A stretch of DNA of 37,754 nucleotides. Origin: an uncultured Prevotella sp. (GTDB lineage Bacteria > Bacteroidota > Bacteroidia > Bacteroidales > Bacteroidaceae). The DNA lies in the NCBI GenBank assembly GCA_900556465.1, contig USPK01000008.1:1-37754 (forward strand), in the 5' to 3' direction. The position numbers and the translations under genes were made by a program. Below, one piece after another: positions 6,511-14,292 of this stretch (position 1 is the stretch's first letter; every line of letters starts with the position of its first letter). The notes beneath the pieces are model-generated. The model was not told the DNA's origin. It ran no database searches and saw only the letters and a program-made list of their open reading frames with translations.

Positions 6511-7578
6511 TTATTTATATATCTCGGCTAACTTCTGCTCCAATTCCTCGCCGCGCAGACCGCTGGCAACGACCTTGCCGTCGGGACCAATAAGCAGCGT
6601 CGCCGGAATGGAGTTGATGCCGTACGTGGAAGCGGCCAGGCTCTTCCATCCCTTCAGGTCGGAGAGATGATGCCAGGGCAAGTCCATTTTCTGAATAGCG
6701 CCCACCCAGGCCTTCTTATCGTTGTCGAACGACAGACCGACAATGTCGAAGCCCTTGGCGTGATATTTTTCATAGGCTGCCTTGACGTGCGGCATCTCCA
6801 TACGGCACGGGCCACACCAGCTTGCCCAGAAATCAATCAATACGTAATTGCCTTTCCCGACATACTCGGAGAGCTTGTGTTCCACACCGGTCGTGTCGTT
6901 CATGGCCAGGTCCGTGAACATGGTACCTACGGCCTGACGGCGCCAGCCGTCGAGCAGCCCCCTCAAGCCTTGAAGCAGGTTGACGTCCATGAAGGCGCCC
7001 TTCGTGTCGGCTATGGCGATGACGTCCTCCTTCTCCATCTGGGAGGCCATGGAAGCCAGGAAGAAAGCCGGGAACTTAGCCGTCGTGTTTGTCAGGCAAC
7101 ACTCCTTCACCGTCTCGGTCAGGCCCGCCATGAGCGTCTCGTATTGCGTTTCGATACGCTGCTCCACGCTGTCGGGCACTTCCTTACCCGACTGGCGATA
7201 AGAGGAATACTCCTTCATGAGGGCATTGAGGGGCTCGGTCTTGGCGTTCACCTGCTTGGCCCACTTCGTGAGCCCGTCGTTTTCGGCCGTACCCGTAGCG
7301 CTTTCCGTAGAGAGGTCAACGCTCACATTCCCGTCGAGGACGACCGGAACATTCTGGCCGTTTTTCGTGAAAACCACGGCGAAAAGATTCCCCGCGGCGT
7401 CGCCCTTGAAGGTATAAACGCCGTTGGCCACAGCCGTGCTGTCCGGCGTCCGGGACTGCAAGTTCTGCAAATAAACTTTCTCAGTGCCGGCAGGGGCCTT
7501 AACCGTTACGGTGTAGGTCTGGGCCGACGCGCTCAGCGCCAAGGCACCGGCAGCCAGGAGAGTAATCGATTTTTTCAT
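6511..7578 (-). CDS. Exported TlpA-family thiol:disulfide oxidoreductase with N-terminal DUF4369-like domain
   Basis: This is a 355-aa protein. The signal peptide is MKKSITLLAAGALALSASAQ (residues 1-20), without a lipobox. Residues of about 21-100 form a beta-rich DUF4369-like domain, and a helical linker follows. The C-terminal thioredoxin fold starts near residue 240, with the redox motif WASWCGPCRMEMP (C255, C258) and the cis-proline loop NSIPATLLIGPDGKV. Such proteins keep periplasmic cysteines reduced or act in cytochrome maturation in Bacteroidota, but the client is unknown. It appears monocistronic, with a -7 box about 40 nt upstream of the ATG. Confidence 0.92.
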   Translation of the reverse strand: MKKSITLLAAGALALSASAQTYTVTVKAPAGTEKVYLQNLQSRTPDSTAVANGVYTFKGDAAGNLFAVVFTKNGQNVPVVLDGNVSVDLSTESATGTAENDGLTKWAKQVNAKTEPLNALMKEYSSYRQSGKEVPDSVEQRIETQYETLMAGLTETVKECCLTNTTAKFPAFFLASMASQMEKEDVIAIADTKGAFMDVNLLQGLRGLLDGWRRQAVGTMFTDLAMNDTTGVEHKLSEYVGKGNYVLIDFWASWCGPCRMEMPHVKAAYEKYHAKGFDIVGLSFDNDKKAWVGAIQKMDLPWHHLSDLKGWKSLAASTYGINSIPATLLIGPDGKVVASGLRGEELEQKLAEIYK

Positions 7579-7618
7579 AATGGTAATGGTATTAATTGTA
7601 TGCTACTTCCAAAGCCTG

Positions 7619-7626
7619 CAAAGGTA
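7619..7626 (-). promoter_or_regulatory. -7 promoter box upstream of the TlpA-like gene
   Basis: TACCTTTG on the minus strand matches TAnnTTTG perfectly. No TTTG-like box lies at 19 nt. A TTGG occurs at 7642-7645, only 15 nt away, so the promoter may be regulated or weak. Confidence 0.5.
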
Positions 7627-7745
7627 GTAAAATGAAAGATTCCAACCGTTTTTAATCGCGATTTTTTAGGATTATTCTTTAATTTAACAGTTCTGGCAGC
7701 CGCGCGGATTGTCGGGCTGCCGATTCTCCCTGCCGCCAAACGCCG

Positions 7746-7789
7746 ACCGTGCCCGCCCCGCTTGTCGCGAACAAGCGGACGGGCACGGT
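7746..7789. terminator. Strong hairpin downstream of the xus operon
   Basis: ACCGTGCCCG plus CCGCTTGT pair with ACAAGCGG plus CGGGCACGGT: 18 base pairs with a small internal bulge and a 5-nt loop. It begins 32 nt beyond the stop codon of the last xus gene. A short second hairpin, GGCAGCC/GGCTGCC, lies at about 7693-7718. Neither has a classical U tract, so it may act as a 3'-end stabiliser or a weak terminator. Confidence 0.6.
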
Positions 7790-7821
7790 TCCGTAAATTC
7801 AGCGGCCCCGAAAGCGGGAAC

Positions 7822-9021
7822 TCAACGTCTGCGCTTCGTGCGTGTGCGCCGCCACCACAGGTAGTAGCCGGTCAACGGCAGCGAGGCGCCCAGCAGTGCG
7901 GCGCAGAAGGCCAGGATACGGGTGAGCCAGCCGCCCCAACTACCCACGTGGACCGAATATATCCATCCGCGCAATTTTCCCGCCGTCTCCGTGTCGGCAT
8001 AGAGCGTCGTCTGCGTCAGGCGCCCCGTTTCCGGCTGGAACGTATAACGGTCCGAGGCGCGCTGGTTACCGAGCCCGGGCAGGCCGACGGTCGCCGTGCC
8101 GTCCGTGACGGCTATCTGGCGATAGTCCGTGTAGCGGTCTTTCAGCTGGTCGTAGACTTTTTGCCACTGCGTAAAGTCCGGACCTGCGGACGCATCCTTT
8201 TCGCCGCGGCCGGCCTGGCCTTTGCCCTTGCGGCCGCCGCGTTCTCCGCCGTTTCCGCCGTGGCGGGCCGTCTGGCCCTCTCCGCCCTTTCCGTGTCCGC
8301 CGCGCGCTGTCGCGCCGCCCTTTTGGGCTGGAGCGGAATGCGGGCTTTGGGCCTCCGTCCCGAAGAGCGCGTAGAACGCCGTGCGGTACCAGCCGAACGA
8401 CCAGGTGAGGCCGGTCAAGGCCATGGCAAGCAGGAAAATGAAGGCGTAGAAGCCGCCCGCGTTGTGCAGGTCGAACCAGAAGCGCTTCAGTCCCCGCCGG
8501 GTCGAGATGGTCAGCCCGGACTTTAAGGCCTGGCGCCGGCGCGGCCACCACAGGACGATTCCCGTCAACAATACGACGGCGAAAACCAGCGTACTGACGC
8601 CGACCACCGTCTTCCCGACGGAATGGCTGCCGTCCAGCAGCCAGCGGTGCGCCTGAAACATGAACGAGAAGAAAGGCAACCGCTCGCTCCGTCCCAGCAC
8701 TTCGCCCGTGTACTGATTCACCATGACCGCGGCGCGACGCGGCTGGCTCAGGTTCACCCGCCAAGGTTCAGCCGGATTCTCCGATATGCTGACACCTTTT
8801 ATTTCTGTTCCGGCGGGCAGGGAACCTTGCACGTTGCGGAGCACCTGCTCTATGGGCAGAGGCGGCGTGTCGGGCACTTCGACGCGGTTCAGGTGCGGGC
8901 GGCACAGGGCCGTGATTTCCGGCTCGAACACCAGACACGCGCCGCTCAGGCATACTATCGTGATGATCAGGCCGAAGGGAACGGAGAGCCACAGATGGAC
9001 CTTGCGGAAAATGCGTTTCAT
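7822..9021 (-). CDS. xusC: PepSY-domain inner-membrane protein, XusC-like
   Basis: This is a 399-aa protein of the PepSY-associated TM family (PiuB-like). Four membrane segments are visible: about residues 8-34, 140-164 (STLVFAVVLLTGIVLWWP), 190-213 and near the C-terminus (ILAFCAALLGASLPLTGYYLWW). Conserved histidines flank them (KVHLWLS, QAHRWLL, DLHNAGG, SVHVGSW), as in members thought to carry haem and reduce iron. A Gly/Lys/Arg-rich low-complexity stretch of about 45 residues sits in the periplasmic loop after TM3. The gene is 3 bp from the DUF4374 gene and shares its operon with a TonB receptor. This matches the xusABC order of Bacteroides thetaiotaomicron, where XusC would release iron from imported siderophore. 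Confidence 0.82.
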   Translation of the reverse strand: MKRIFRKVHLWLSVPFGLIITIVCLSGACLVFEPEITALCRPHLNRVEVPDTPPLPIEQVLRNVQGSLPAGTEIKGVSISENPAEPWRVNLSQPRRAAVMVNQYTGEVLGRSERLPFFSFMFQAHRWLLDGSHSVGKTVVGVSTLVFAVVLLTGIVLWWPRRRQALKSGLTISTRRGLKRFWFDLHNAGGFYAFIFLLAMALTGLTWSFGWYRTAFYALFGTEAQSPHSAPAQKGGATARGGHGKGGEGQTARHGGNGGERGGRKGKGQAGRGEKDASAGPDFTQWQKVYDQLKDRYTDYRQIAVTDGTATVGLPGLGNQRASDRYTFQPETGRLTQTTLYADTETAGKLRGWIYSVHVGSWGGWLTRILAFCAALLGASLPLTGYYLWWRRTRTKRRR

Positions 9022-9024
9022 GCG

Positions 9025-10401
9025 TTAGGACTGTTTACTGAGTTTGCCCACGGCGTTCACGCTCGTCGCGTTGACAACCAAACCCTTCGTAGCGACACCC
9101 GTAGCGGGATCTATCTTGTAGATAGCCGGCTGCGAACCGTCCGTTACCGACACGCTGACGTAGGCAGCGCCGTTCTCGCTGTAGGGCGTGGTGCCGAACG
9201 AGGAGATGAGGTCCGGGTCGGGCAGGCCCGTTACGTATTTGAAGCTCTTGTCCTCTCCTTTATATATAGCCAGTTTCGTGGCCCCCTGCGCCTTGGCGTT
9301 CAGGCCCTGCGTGTACATCTGGAGCAGGAAGTAGTCGCCCGTGATGTGCCAGCAGCGGAGGAACGACTGCCCGCCGGCGGCCTCTTCGATGTTGAAGTAA
9401 TAGTCCGGGTCGAAGTCCGTTGCCCCGCTCTTAATGCGTACGACGCCGGCCGGCAACGTCGTTTGCTGTCGGGCGTCCGTCATGAGTTTGGAATAGCTGG
9501 GCGAGAACACGTAAATGTCGCCGTTGTCCGCTGCCCACGTCGTCTGATAATACTGCGAGCGGTTGCGGCCGCAGGCGTAGCTGATCTTGTCCGTTTTGAT
9601 GAGGCGCGGGCTCTCGAATTTCTCGTCGTCATAGATGGCAATCCAGGCCTCGTTGGGATACTGCGTCCACTGGAGTTCGCCCTTCTTGTACGAGCTGCTG
9701 TTGCTGCCGCCGTCTTCCGTTTTCACGAGGTCCGGGTAGAGCACCCACTTGCCGTTTTCGTAGGCCGAGCCGTACGTACTCAGACCCATCGGGATTACGG
9801 CCGTGTAGAGCTTGCCGTTGGCCTCCACAAAACCGGCAAAGTTGACGTATTCGCCGTTGCCGAGGAAGTTCTCGCCGTCAATCACCCTGCTGCTCGTCGT
9901 CTCGTTCTCCACGTCCAGATAAGTCAGGCCCAAGCCCTTCTGCATGTGTCCCTCGGCGTCGCCCTTGTCCGTGTCGATCGGCGCAGCCGTGATGATGTAA
10001 GAACCGAAGACGCCGAACGTCGTGAAGCGGTTGCTGATGGTGTATTCCTTAGGCCGCGCCTGCACGTTGCCGTTGCTGTTCTTGTAGTAAGACGTCGTGA
10101 CGCCGGCACTTCCCTGATTGTATTGCAGGCGATAGAGATATTTGTCCTTGTAGAACACCCACTGCGTGCCCGAAGGCGTTTCGTAGCCGTTGGACCTGAC
10201 CGTCACTTCACCCGTATCGAGGCTGGCGGCCGTAACCAGGTAGCTCGCATCGTCCACCGCGGCCGAGATCACGTAGTCCGAGGTCTCGGTGCTCGGGGGA
10301 GTAACGGGTGCGGGGTCGTCTTCACTGCACGAAGACAGCAGAGCGCTGAGACCGAACACAGCGGTAAGGCTACCGGCAAAGAGTAAAGTTTGCTTTTTCA
10401 T
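9025..10401 (-). CDS. xusB: DUF4374 surface lipoprotein, XusB-like siderophore-binding protein
   Basis: The start was chosen at ATG 10401 (458 aa), because MKKQTLLFAGSLTAVFGLSA leads to the lipobox LLSSC|SEDD, predicting a lipoprotein with an acidic +2 region typical of surface export in Bacteroidota. The mature part is beta-rich with repeated blades, consistent with a beta-propeller. DUF4374 proteins next to a TonB receptor and a PepSY protein correspond to XusB, which in B. thetaiotaomicron binds ferric enterobactin-type siderophores made by other bacteria and hands them to XusA. The ligand here is inferred from gene order only. The gene lies between xusA (44 bp gap) and xusC (3 bp gap). 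Confidence 0.83.
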   Translation of the reverse strand: MKKQTLLFAGSLTAVFGLSALLSSCSEDDPAPVTPPSTETSDYVISAAVDDASYLVTAASLDTGEVTVRSNGYETPSGTQWVFYKDKYLYRLQYNQGSAGVTTSYYKNSNGNVQARPKEYTISNRFTTFGVFGSYIITAAPIDTDKGDAEGHMQKGLGLTYLDVENETTSSRVIDGENFLGNGEYVNFAGFVEANGKLYTAVIPMGLSTYGSAYENGKWVLYPDLVKTEDGGSNSSSYKKGELQWTQYPNEAWIAIYDDEKFESPRLIKTDKISYACGRNRSQYYQTTWAADNGDIYVFSPSYSKLMTDARQQTTLPAGVVRIKSGATDFDPDYYFNIEEAAGGQSFLRCWHITGDYFLLQMYTQGLNAKAQGATKLAIYKGEDKSFKYVTGLPDPDLISSFGTTPYSENGAAYVSVSVTDGSQPAIYKIDPATGVATKGLVVNATSVNAVGKLSKQS

Positions 10402-10445
10402 GTTTTGTAGGAATTGAAAGCGAATAATAGTTGTCTGAAAAATAT

Positions 10446-12851
10446 TTAGAGGCTGATGCGCACCTTGCCGTAGAAAGCGCGCCCCGCCTTCTGGAGGCTG
10501 AAGTTGTCGTAGAGTTTCTCGTTGGTAAAGTTGCGGCATTCCAGCGAGAAGTTGAAGCGCCCGCTCTTCACGCTGTACGTCAGCGTCAGGTTGTGGGCAA
10601 ACTGTGTCGGCACGACGCTTTTGGTCGACGGGTCGCCCAGGACTTCGGAATAGAGGGGGAAGCTGTGGACGAAGAGGTTGTCGTACGTCAGCGTCAGGCG
10701 GTTGTCTGGTGCGAAGAGGCCCGGCCAGTGGAGCGTCACGTCCATGTTTGCGAAACGGTAAGGCAGGTTCGGCATGCGGGCCCCGTAGGTCATGCTCGCC
10801 TGGGCCGTATTGCCGCCGACGGTCTTCACATTGTCGCGCACGTCCATCTGCGTATAGTTGGCCCCGACACTACCCCACTGCCCGTAAGTGTAGCGGGCCG
10901 AGAGGTTGTACCCCTTCGTCTTCACCTTGCCGTGGTTCTCGTAGGACGCGTAAGTACGGTTGCCACTGTAAGTGCCTATGCTGCGCTGGATGTAGTCCTT
11001 CGTGTCGCGGTAGACGAGGCTGCCCTCGGCGTAGAGACCGTGTTTCCCCCAACGGCCCGAATAGCTCAGGTTGAAGTTGAGGTTGTCGCTCTTTTCCGGC
11101 TTCAGGCCGATTTGCCCCAGCTCCAGGTCCTCGTCGCCAAAGAGCTCGTCCGTGGTCGGCAGGCGGTAGGCCCGTTCGTACGAGAGCTTCACCTGTACGC
11201 CCTTCAGCGGGAAGTAGGTGCCCGCGGCACCGTAGCCCAGGGCGCTCACCTTCTTCGTCAGGCGCTCGTAGTTATCCGTGCCGCTGTCCGACGTCGAGAC
11301 GGGGCCCGAGTTGTGCTGGTTGTAATACTTCCCGAAGGCGGTGATGTTCCACACCCCGGAGGGCACGAAGCGGTAAGCAAGGCCGGTGATGTTCTTGCGC
11401 GTCTTCTTGTCGATGGCATTGGCCTCGCTCGAACTGCCGCTGGCGCCGAAGGCCTCCTGATTCTTGCGGCGGAACGTGTTGACCACGTGGCTCAGCGTGA
11501 ACATATGCTTCTGGCCCAAGCGATAGTTGACCGTGGCCGTGGCATTCCAGTTGTCGTTGTCGGAATACGTATCCTGGTACGACTGCTCGCCGACCTGTCC
11601 CTTCATGTAGAGGCTCTCGCCCAGCCAGTTGTACCGGTAGGTCGCGGTGTCCACGTTGTGCGTGCGGTTGGCGTTATAGTTGACCGTGGCCGCTACGTCC
11701 AGCCCGCGCGTCAGCAGGTTGCGTTTGCGGTACTCCAGTGAGGGCATGAACGAGTGCCCTTGCTTGAATTTCTGGCCGAAGACCACTTTCTGGATGACGC
11801 CGTTCTGTATCTCCTGATAGAAGTGCGTGTAGCCGAAGCCCAGGACCAGGCGGTCGGCAAACGGGCGGTTGACGAAGCCCACCTTGCCGAACACCGCCTC
11901 GTTGTGGTACGTGTCGTGGAAGCGCTTGACGTGTTCCGTCTGCGTGGCGTCGAGCGACGTGTTGCCGTCCGGCAGGAAATGCTCCACCGGGGTGTCGATG
12001 TAGTAGTTGTTGTCCGAGTAATTCTGGAAGGCATTGACCTCGTACATCAGTCCGTTGCGGAACGTCTGGCCGAAGTTCACGTAGGACTTGTGCGTATTGA
12101 ACGAGCCATAAGAATAAGAGGCGTCGAGGTGCCACTTACGCGGGTGCTGGTTCGTGACAATGTTCACCACGCCGCCCAGAGCGTCCGTGCCGAACCCGAC
12201 GGGCACCACGCCGCGGTAAACTTCAATGCGTTCGGCGTAGTTTACCGGGATGTTGTTCAGCCCGAAGCCGGCGCCCACGCCCTCCTGGGACACGCCGTCG
12301 ATGAATATTTTCACGTGTTTGCCGCTAAAGCCGTCCATCATGAACTGCATGTCCGACCCCACGCCGCCCGACTCGCGCAACTTCAGGCCCGGCGCCTTGG
12401 CCAGCACGTCACTCAGGTTTTGCGTCGTGTTATGGAGTGTCGAAGCGTCGATAGCCACAGCGTTGAAGGCCGAGCGTTGCACGCGGTTGACGGCGCCGGT
12501 CGTGACGACGGCCTCGCCGAGTTGCTGCTCGTTGGTGCCGAGGCGGAGGTTGAGCTTCGTACGCTGGCCCGCCCGGAGCTCCACGGTCTGCTGCTGCCCT
12601 TTATAACCCGTGGCCGTGACAATGAGCTCGTAGCGGCCGGCCGGGGCCTGCAGGTGATAGATGCCGTTCTCGTTGGTCGTCGTACGGTATTTCGTTCCCT
12701 TCAGGTAAACCGTGGCGTACATGACGGCACCTTCGCCCGCTGCCAGCACTTTCCCCGACAGATGGGCCAGCCGCTCCGTTTGCGCTGCGGCAGGCGTCAG
12801 GGCCAGCAGGAATATGGTGAACCAAAGGATAAGTTTTTGTGTTGCGTTCAT
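10446..12851 (-). CDS. xusA: TonB-dependent outer-membrane receptor, XusA-like
   Basis: This is an 801-aa protein. The signal peptide spans residues 1-23 (ends PAAAQ). A CarboxypepD_reg-like beta-sandwich follows (about 28-108, GKVLAAGEGAVMYATVYLKG ... GRYELIVTATGYKG). The plug domain (about 118-235) has SDVLAKAPGLKLRESGG and IEVYRGVVPVGFGTDALGG, and a 22-strand barrel runs to the C-terminal aromatic-ended strand GRAFYGKVRISL. It imports an iron-siderophore complex across the outer membrane using TonB energy. It is the first gene of the operon with xusB and xusC and has a clear promoter just upstream. No B12 riboswitch or Fur-box consensus could be recognised by eye. Confidence 0.9.
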   Translation of the reverse strand: MNATQKLILWFTIFLLALTPAAAQTERLAHLSGKVLAAGEGAVMYATVYLKGTKYRTTTNENGIYHLQAPAGRYELIVTATGYKGQQQTVELRAGQRTKLNLRLGTNEQQLGEAVVTTGAVNRVQRSAFNAVAIDASTLHNTTQNLSDVLAKAPGLKLRESGGVGSDMQFMMDGFSGKHVKIFIDGVSQEGVGAGFGLNNIPVNYAERIEVYRGVVPVGFGTDALGGVVNIVTNQHPRKWHLDASYSYGSFNTHKSYVNFGQTFRNGLMYEVNAFQNYSDNNYYIDTPVEHFLPDGNTSLDATQTEHVKRFHDTYHNEAVFGKVGFVNRPFADRLVLGFGYTHFYQEIQNGVIQKVVFGQKFKQGHSFMPSLEYRKRNLLTRGLDVAATVNYNANRTHNVDTATYRYNWLGESLYMKGQVGEQSYQDTYSDNDNWNATATVNYRLGQKHMFTLSHVVNTFRRKNQEAFGASGSSSEANAIDKKTRKNITGLAYRFVPSGVWNITAFGKYYNQHNSGPVSTSDSGTDNYERLTKKVSALGYGAAGTYFPLKGVQVKLSYERAYRLPTTDELFGDEDLELGQIGLKPEKSDNLNFNLSYSGRWGKHGLYAEGSLVYRDTKDYIQRSIGTYSGNRTYASYENHGKVKTKGYNLSARYTYGQWGSVGANYTQMDVRDNVKTVGGNTAQASMTYGARMPNLPYRFANMDVTLHWPGLFAPDNRLTLTYDNLFVHSFPLYSEVLGDPSTKSVVPTQFAHNLTLTYSVKSGRFNFSLECRNFTNEKLYDNFSLQKAGRAFYGKVRISL

Positions 12852-12892
12852 GCTTAGTTGATTAAAAATATGTACTTAAAGATTTCGGACTG

Positions 12893-12923
12893 CAAAGTTC
12901 GGAAGCCGGACGCGACCTTGCAA
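12893..12923 (-). promoter_or_regulatory. Promoter of the xusABC operon
   Basis: The minus strand has TTGC (12920-12923), a 19-nt spacer and GAACTTTG (12893-12900), which departs from TAnnTTTG at the first base. Transcription would begin near 12886, about 35 nt before the xusA ATG. The imperfect -7 box fits a gene set needing activation or derepression. Confidence 0.65.
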
Positions 12924-13203
12924 TCGCTATTTCAGGGTATAAAACTTAAATCTGTACAGTATTCGTTTGCTAATATTAAGTAATATTCGCCAGGATGCAA
13001 GAAACCGGCCCTGTTTGAACCTATTTTCCCCAACCGTCCCGCATTTTCCCGCCGTTGCGCCGCCTGAGAAAGCGTACTGAAGCCGTACCCCGAGAGCCGG
13101 CGAAAAGGACGTGCGCGCCCCGCGGCCGGACGGACTGCCGCGCACGCCTACGCCGACATCGCACATCACGGTCGCCGGCAACACGCGGCCGGTTTCCGTG
13201 AAC

Positions 13204-13266
13204 ACGGGCCTTAGCCCCGTACGAACGGGCCCTATCCCCGTAAAAACTGGCCTTGGCCCCGCCGGC
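13204..13266 (+). repeat. 21-bp modular repeat array R2 (3 units, last degenerate)
   Basis: Units lie at 13204-13224 (ACGGGCCTTAGCCCCGT + ACGA), 13225-13245 (ACGGGCCCTATCCCCGT + AAAA) and 13246-13266 (ACTGGCCTTGGCCCCGC, decayed). The first 17-mer is identical to the first module of the array at 23395. The second is identical to the first module of the array at 36039. Confidence 0.9.
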
Positions 13267-13382
13267 ACGCCCCTGACGCGGCGCCCCGACGCGAAAGGCG
13301 CACCCGCTGCGGGCACCGTGCAAATCCTCCCCATGATGGGGTAAAAACAGACAGTGCTACGCCATATGTCGCGATTTCTTTC

Positions 13383-13390
13383 TAAATTTG
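13383..13390 (+). promoter_or_regulatory. -7 promoter box upstream of the GT2 gene
   Basis: TAAATTTG matches the -7 consensus and lies 37 nt before the ATG at 13427. No -33 box is visible at 19 nt. Confidence 0.5.
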
Positions 13391-13426
13391 CCAGACATTC
13401 TATGCAAACCAGTCATACGATAGGAC

Positions 13427-14194
13427 ATGAAAGAAAGAAGCGACAGCGTCGTGATAATTCCGACGTACAACGAGAAGGAAAATATAGAGAACATCCTCCG
13501 CGCGGTATTCGCGTTGGAGCACGGATTCGACGTGCTGGTCATTGACGACGGGTCGCCCGACGGGACGGCGGACATCGTGAAACGCCTCATGGCCGACGAA
13601 TTTGCCGGACGGCTCCACCTGCTGGAGCGCAAGGGCAAGCTGGGCCTCGGCACGGCCTACATCGCCGGATTCAAGTGGGCCCTGGAGCACACGTACGAAT
13701 ACATCTTCGAGATGGACGCGGACTTCAGCCACGACCCGGCCGACGTGCCCCGCCTCTATGCGGCCTGCGCCGAGGAAGGGGCCGACGTGGCCGTCGGCTC
13801 GCGCTACGTCTCCGGGGTCAACGTGGTGAACTGGCCCATGGGGCGCGTCTTGATGAGCTACTACGCCTCGAAGTACGTGCGCCTCGTGACGGGCCTCCCG
13901 GTCCACGACACGACGGCCGGATTCAAGTGCTACCGCCGACGCGTACTGGAGACCATCGACCTCGACGCCATCCGCTTCAAAGGCTATGCCTTCCAGATTG
14001 AAATGAAATTCACCGCCTACAAGCTGGGATTCAAGATAAAGGAAGTCCCCGTCATCTTCGTGAACCGCCGCCTGGGGACGAGCAAAATGAGCGGCGGCAT
14101 CTTCGGCGAAGCCCTGTTCGGCGTGATACGCCTGCGCCTGGCGGCCCTCTTCGGAAAAATCAAGCCTCGCGCAGGTGCCGCCCCGCGCGCCTGA
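13427..14194 (+). CDS. Polyprenol-phosphate mannosyltransferase-like family 2 glycosyltransferase
   Basis: This 255-aa GT-A fold protein resembles dolichol/polyprenol-phosphate mannose synthase (DPM1-like, without the C-terminal membrane domain). Motifs are VVIIPTYNEKENI, the nucleotide-binding VIDDGSPDGTADI, the metal-binding MDADFSHDP, VGSRYVSG, DTTAGFKCYRR and the late NRRLGTSKMSGG. It would transfer a sugar from a nucleotide donor (GDP-mannose in the best-known members) to an undecaprenyl-type lipid on the cytoplasmic face. Bacteroidota carry these genes for surface or protein glycosylation. It is the first gene of a same-strand run reaching 19075; pyrC follows after 98 bp. Mannose specificity is inferred. 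Confidence 0.88.
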   Translation: MKERSDSVVIIPTYNEKENIENILRAVFALEHGFDVLVIDDGSPDGTADIVKRLMADEFAGRLHLLERKGKLGLGTAYIAGFKWALEHTYEYIFEMDADFSHDPADVPRLYAACAEEGADVAVGSRYVSGVNVVNWPMGRVLMSYYASKYVRLVTGLPVHDTTAGFKCYRRRVLETIDLDAIRFKGYAFQIEMKFTAYKLGFKIKEVPVIFVNRRLGTSKMSGGIFGEALFGVIRLRLAALFGKIKPRAGAAPRA

Positions 14195-14292
14195 CGGCTG
14201 GACATACACCTTATTCTATATAACTATCGGCGACGGGGCCTGACCGGCCATCCCGCCGCCTAAAAACACAAACAACCCAAACGCTGACGACT

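Larger units (their letters stand above)
12924..13426. other. Non-coding divergent region between xusA and the GT2 gene
   Basis: About 500 bp without a supported gene. It holds the xus promoter edge, a GC-rich stretch with the R2 repeat array (13204-13266), a small CCCCATGATGGGG hairpin near 13329-13341 and a -7 box for the downstream gene (13383-13390). Frames reading through the array give TGLSPVR/TGPIPVK heptapeptides, which are a product of the repeat rather than of a gene. Confidence 0.6.

Noticed and set aside
6072..6593. 173-codon frame containing AR-I-V heptads as a possible amphipathic protein
   Set aside because: It begins inside the ncRNA terminator region and ends inside the TlpA gene on the other strand; the heptads follow the 21-bp DNA repeat.
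8623..10386. Long plus-strand open frame (587 codons) opposite xusC and xusB
   Set aside because: Antisense of two well-supported genes; no domain, start signal or promoter.
12852..13203. Possible cobalamin riboswitch upstream of the TonB receptor
   Set aside because: No B12-box-like sequence or matching stem arrangement was found, and the operon type points to siderophores rather than cobalamin.
13111..13344. Small frame with TGLSPVR/TGPIPVK heptapeptides as a possible repeat protein
   Set aside because: The heptapeptides come from the 21-bp DNA repeat and appear in other arrays in other frames; no start signal or conserved flanks.
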